From JAGVMG01 sp964461105 (lineage in GTDB: Bacteria; Chlamydiota; Chlamydiia; Chlamydiales; Rhabdochlamydiaceae), in NCBI GenBank assembly GCA_964461105.1, contig CAYWSY010000051.1, forward strand, positions 1-14,023: DNA of 14,023 nucleotides, read 5' to 3'. Every line of letters starts with the position of its first letter. The stretch's first letter is position 1. The position numbers and the translations under genes were made by a program. Below, piece by piece: positions 12,152 to 14,023 of this stretch. The notes beneath the pieces were generated by a model. That model saw only the letters and a program-made list of their open reading frames with translations, did not search any database and was not told where the DNA came from.

Positions 12152-12373
12152 ATGTCGGCTAGTTGTTCTAATCATATGATTACAAGCAGTGTTAAACCTT
12201 TTCTTTTTCCTAAAAACCAAAATGTGTCAGACGTGAAAAGAAGATTTGAGCTTATCAAGCTAGAAAACACAGGGCCAGGAGAACTCCTGGTTAAAGTTAT
12301 ACACCCCTTCCGGTTCAAAGGAAGCACTATATTCACTAACGACAACATTTCAAAAAACACTAAATTAACTTGA
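12152..12373 (+). CDS. Small ORF of doubtful status, 73 aa
   Basis: Reading from ATG 12152 gives 73 residues ending in TGA at 12371-12373; starting at TTG 12074 gives 99 residues but would precede the predicted transcription start. No Shine-Dalgarno is convincing, and no family is recognised. The middle part (VSDVKRRFELIKLENTGPGE) looks protein-like, but the 3' third contains a 16-bp palindrome (12275-12290) and a 19-base copy of the dispersed repeat (12303-12321), read as H-P-F-R-F-K-G. The stop codon lies inside the -35 hexamer of the kinase promoter. It could be a small gene invaded by the repeat, a decayed remnant, or the leader of a non-coding transcript. The remainder of the 12051-12439 gap holds only promoters and AT-rich DNA. 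Confidence 0.35.
   Translation: MSASCSNHMITSSVKPFLFPKNQNVSDVKRRFELIKLENTGPGELLVKVIHPFRFKGSTIFTNDNISKNTKLT
12275..12290. repeat. 16-bp palindrome CCAGGAG-AA-CTCCTGG
   Basis: Seven-base perfect arms around AA. It lies 12 bases before the dispersed repeat copy and no T-run follows, so it is not a terminator. It could be an operator or a small RNA hairpin. Confidence 0.7.
12303..12321. repeat. Half copy of the dispersed palindromic repeat
   Basis: ACCCCTTCCGGTTCAAAGG is identical to 49-67 in the hairpin at 18-75. The complementary arm is not present at this site. Confidence 0.8.
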
Positions 12374-12399
12374 CAAATAGCGACATTAATTGATATAAC
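12370..12399 (+). promoter_or_regulatory. Strong promoter for the kinase gene
   Basis: A perfect TTGACA (12370-12375), an 18-base spacer and TATAAC (12394-12399, 5/6). Transcription would start near 12406, giving a 34-base AT-rich leader that ends in an AAGGAG ribosome-binding site six bases before ATG 12440. Confidence 0.75.
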
Positions 12400-12439
12400 A
12401 TGTTTTAATCAATAACTTTATTAATAATTAAGGAGAATA

Positions 12440-13723
12440 ATGAGCGCTTTATCTTCTGCTTCCTCATCTTTTACCCATACCGACTCTTACCCATCGGACT
12501 TTTCGACCGATGAAGAGACTGATTTCTTTGGGGAATCAGAGGAGACCCTGACAACGAGCAGCCCTTCAATCACCTCGCGATACAACTCCCCATTTAGCTA
12601 TTCATCTCCAAGCTCTTCCTCACCTTCTTCACCAGCTCCACAAGCCTTTACCAGCTCCTCAGCAATTCTTGAAAGCGCCGTCATCGCCTATGCGCAGCAA
12701 ATCAATGAAATCATCAAAGCAGACCCCCTTTGCAAAGAGATTATTGCTGAACTTTCCACACAAGCTGCAACATTAACCGAAAAAGGAAAAACCAGAGCCT
12801 GCATAGGTGCAATTAAAAAACTGAACATCGGCGTTATGGTCACGGGAACTGGAGAACTCTTTATTCTATTCAATCAAAAAGCTCCATTTGGCGAAGGTAC
12901 TTACAAGCGCTATCATGATGCCATTAGCACAAAAACCTGGACAGTAGTTGGACTTTGTTCTGAGCAGCCTGATGTTAAGGAGCCAATCTGGTTCCGACAA
13001 GATTACAAACATGTCAAACATCTCACCGATAGAATCATTCCAAAAAGCTACATTCATGGAGAGAATCCCTGTTGGCTAGAAACAAAACTACACGGGGATC
13101 TTGCTGATGCAATCGAAGCTGATCTCATCAACACACAAGATGAATCGACACGGCTTAATATTGCTCAGCAAATGGCAGAGGAACTTGCCGTGATCCACGA
13201 AAAAGGAAAAGTGCATCGCGACGTCAAACCCACAAATTACTTATTTAGAATAGATGAACAAGGCGACATCAAAGTTGCTATGGGAGACTTTGGACTTGCC
13301 ATCTCTATCGGCGATCACACAGCAACTGATGGCGGTTCCATCGATTTCCTTCCTCCCCAGTATTTTAGTCGCCTAAACTATGATTTTGCCACACCCATAC
13401 ATGACAGCTGGTCTTTAGGGATTAGCCTTCTGTATCTCTTTGAAAAAGATTTGGATCCAACTTACCTCGCTCAAAACCCTAAACTCGTTGAATTCTTAAA
13501 AAGAACTCACGATCCCGATCATTTAACTCTTTGGCAAAACATCAATTGGAATCTCGTGCCTCTTACTCAAAAGCGCTGGATGAAACCGCCTGCAAATAAA
13601 GAGAGCCTTGAGTTTGTCATTTGGAAATTATTGCAAGTCAATCCAGCTGACAGATGGACTGCCAGACAAGCAGCAGATGCGCTACGCACCCTGCGCTTAA
13701 ATCAAGCGACAACAAGCGAATAA
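12440..13723 (+). CDS. Ser/Thr protein kinase with WNK-like lysine placement and Ser-rich N-terminus, 427 aa
   Basis: Residues 1-75 are a disordered Ser/Thr/Pro-rich tail with an acidic patch (DEETDFFGESEET), typical of secreted chlamydial proteins. A helical linker (76-128) leads to a kinase fold. The glycine-rich loop is G151-E-G-T-Y-K156. The catalytic loop HRDVKPTN is at 259-266 (Asp261, Lys263, Asn266), DFG at 283-285, the helix-F motif D-x-W-S-L-G at 322-327, and the late conserved Arg at 405. P-P-Q replaces the usual A-P-E. The VAIK lysine of strand beta-3 is missing: that strand reads T-V-V-G-L-C173. Lys156 in the loop could replace it, as in WNK kinases. ATP-dependent phosphorylation is therefore plausible and targets are unknown, perhaps in the host. 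Start ATG 12440 has an ideal AAGGAG. Confidence 0.85.
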   Translation: MSALSSASSSFTHTDSYPSDFSTDEETDFFGESEETLTTSSPSITSRYNSPFSYSSPSSSSPSSPAPQAFTSSSAILESAVIAYAQQINEIIKADPLCKEIIAELSTQAATLTEKGKTRACIGAIKKLNIGVMVTGTGELFILFNQKAPFGEGTYKRYHDAISTKTWTVVGLCSEQPDVKEPIWFRQDYKHVKHLTDRIIPKSYIHGENPCWLETKLHGDLADAIEADLINTQDESTRLNIAQQMAEELAVIHEKGKVHRDVKPTNYLFRIDEQGDIKVAMGDFGLAISIGDHTATDGGSIDFLPPQYFSRLNYDFATPIHDSWSLGISLLYLFEKDLDPTYLAQNPKLVEFLKRTHDPDHLTLWQNINWNLVPLTQKRWMKPPANKESLEFVIWKLLQVNPADRWTARQAADALRTLRLNQATTSE

Positions 13724-13747
13724 TCATTAATAATAGGTGCTTTTTAA

Positions 13748-13936
13748 ATGGCTGCATTTTCAATACCTCCTTTTTCTTCAAGTGTTGCCAGCAGCTCCTC
13801 TGGGCCTAATCTATCTGGTGCAGCATCGTCTTCAACCTCTGCTCATACAACAATCGCAAACGCGCGCATTTCCCGCAGCACCAATTGCGATGCTGAATGT
13901 GTGCTCCGCGCGCCAGATGACCGGCGACTTCCTTAA
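13748..13936 (+). CDS. Ser/Ala-rich short protein, possibly truncated, 62 aa
   Basis: ATG 13748 follows the kinase stop by 24 bp and has AGGTG eight bases upstream. The first ~35 residues are rich in Ser, Ala, Pro and Thr, resembling the N-terminus of the upstream kinase, which suggests a related secreted protein. From about residue 40 the composition changes (Arg, Cys and Asp appear) and the frame stops at 13936. The DNA becomes more GC-rich at the same place, and an open minus-strand frame overlaps it, so the 3' part may be foreign and the gene broken at a junction near 13860. No family is recognised. It could also be a chance ORF. Confidence 0.4.
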   Translation: MAAFSIPPFSSSVASSSSGPNLSGAASSSTSAHTTIANARISRSTNCDAECVLRAPDDRRLP

Positions 13937-14021
13937 GGTAAGCCGCATCGGGATTTCTCCCGTATAAAAAATCCTCCTGCACGCTTCGGTCGTTGGGCCC
14001 GTAAAGCGTAACACATGCTGC
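13806..14021 (-). CDS. Possible C-terminal part of a protein entering from the right, 71 codons seen
   Basis: A minus-strand frame is open from the window edge to TAG at 13808-13806. The translation has a balanced composition, for example NPDAAYLKEVAGHLARGA (residues 23-40) followed by a short Cys cluster W-C-C-G-K-C near 47-52 and a basic helical end. It reads more like a natural protein than the competing plus-strand frame in 13860-13936. No start is visible unless the internal GTG at residue 14 is used. Family unknown. The overlap with the Ser-rich plus-strand ORF means at most one of them is likely to be a complete, functional gene. Confidence 0.35.
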   Translation of the reverse strand, partial: AACVTLYGPNDRSVQEDFLYGRNPDAAYLKEVAGHLARGAHIQHRNWCCGKCARLRLLYEQRLKTMLHQID

Positions 14022-14023
14022 CC

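Noticed and set aside
12440..13723. Kinase gene as a pseudokinase because VAIK lysine is absent
   Set aside because: HRD, DFG and the glycine-rich loop are complete, and a loop lysine is in the WNK position, so loss of activity cannot be assumed.
1..14023. CRISPR arrays, tRNA or rRNA genes and complete insertion sequences
   Set aside because: No regularly spaced direct repeats, no tRNA-like cloverleaf with TTCGA-type arm, no rRNA segment and no transposase were seen on either strand.

Overview
The window looks like a chromosomal segment of a chlamydia-related bacterium (order Chlamydiales, more likely an environmental or amoeba-associated lineage than Chlamydia itself). The main reason is gene order: rnz, lon, tsaB, rpsU and dnaJ sit together in the same order and relative orientation that I recall for Chlamydia trachomatis (CT346, CT344, CT343, CT342, CT341). 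The flanks carry effector-like genes with disordered Ser/Pro-rich N-termini, a Fic AMP-transferase-like protein and a Ser/Thr kinase, which fit an intracellular bacterium that manipulates its host. The genus cannot be fixed from the sequence alone.

Left flank (1-3640): a palindromic repeat abuts the stop codon of a minus-strand hypothetical gene (72-1151). Divergent from it, with good promoter matches for both directions, is a plus-strand run of three tiny overlapping genes (1304-1912), two of which look like diverged copies of each other. A 546-residue protein of unknown family follows (2000-3640). It has a His...Cys arrangement reminiscent of circularly permuted papain-fold enzymes.

Core (3612-11178): a minus-strand operon reads lon, a HldE/RfaE-domain-II-like nucleotidyltransferase, a rhomboid protease and RNase Z, every junction overlapping. 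It runs tail to tail into the 546-residue gene. The divergent lon/tsaB spacer (8639-8987) is mostly filled by a striking composite inverted repeat (about 8682-8863): outer arms of about 50 bp enclose two further palindromes, so one strand could fold into a T-shaped three-way junction. On the plus strand follow tsaB, rpsU (strong promoter, then an intrinsic terminator) and dnaJ. The dnaJ promoter carries an upstream sequence resembling the HrcA-binding CIRCE operator.

Right flank (11223-14023): this is probably accessory. A Fic protein lies 44 bp after dnaJ. Its catalytic motif is intact, but its N-terminal autoinhibitory motif has lost the key Glu and Gly. Next comes a small ORF of doubtful status that contains half of the window's dispersed repeat, and then a protein kinase behind an excellent promoter. 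The kinase has HRD and DFG motifs but places its ATP-binding lysine in the glycine-rich loop and has Cys in the usual beta-3 lysine position, as eukaryotic WNK kinases do. At the right edge a short Ser/Ala-rich plus-strand ORF conflicts with an open minus-strand frame that leaves the window.

The core supplies protein quality control (Lon, DnaJ, rhomboid), tRNA maturation and modification (RNase Z, TsaB) and translation (S21). The flanks look like lineage-specific host-interaction genes.
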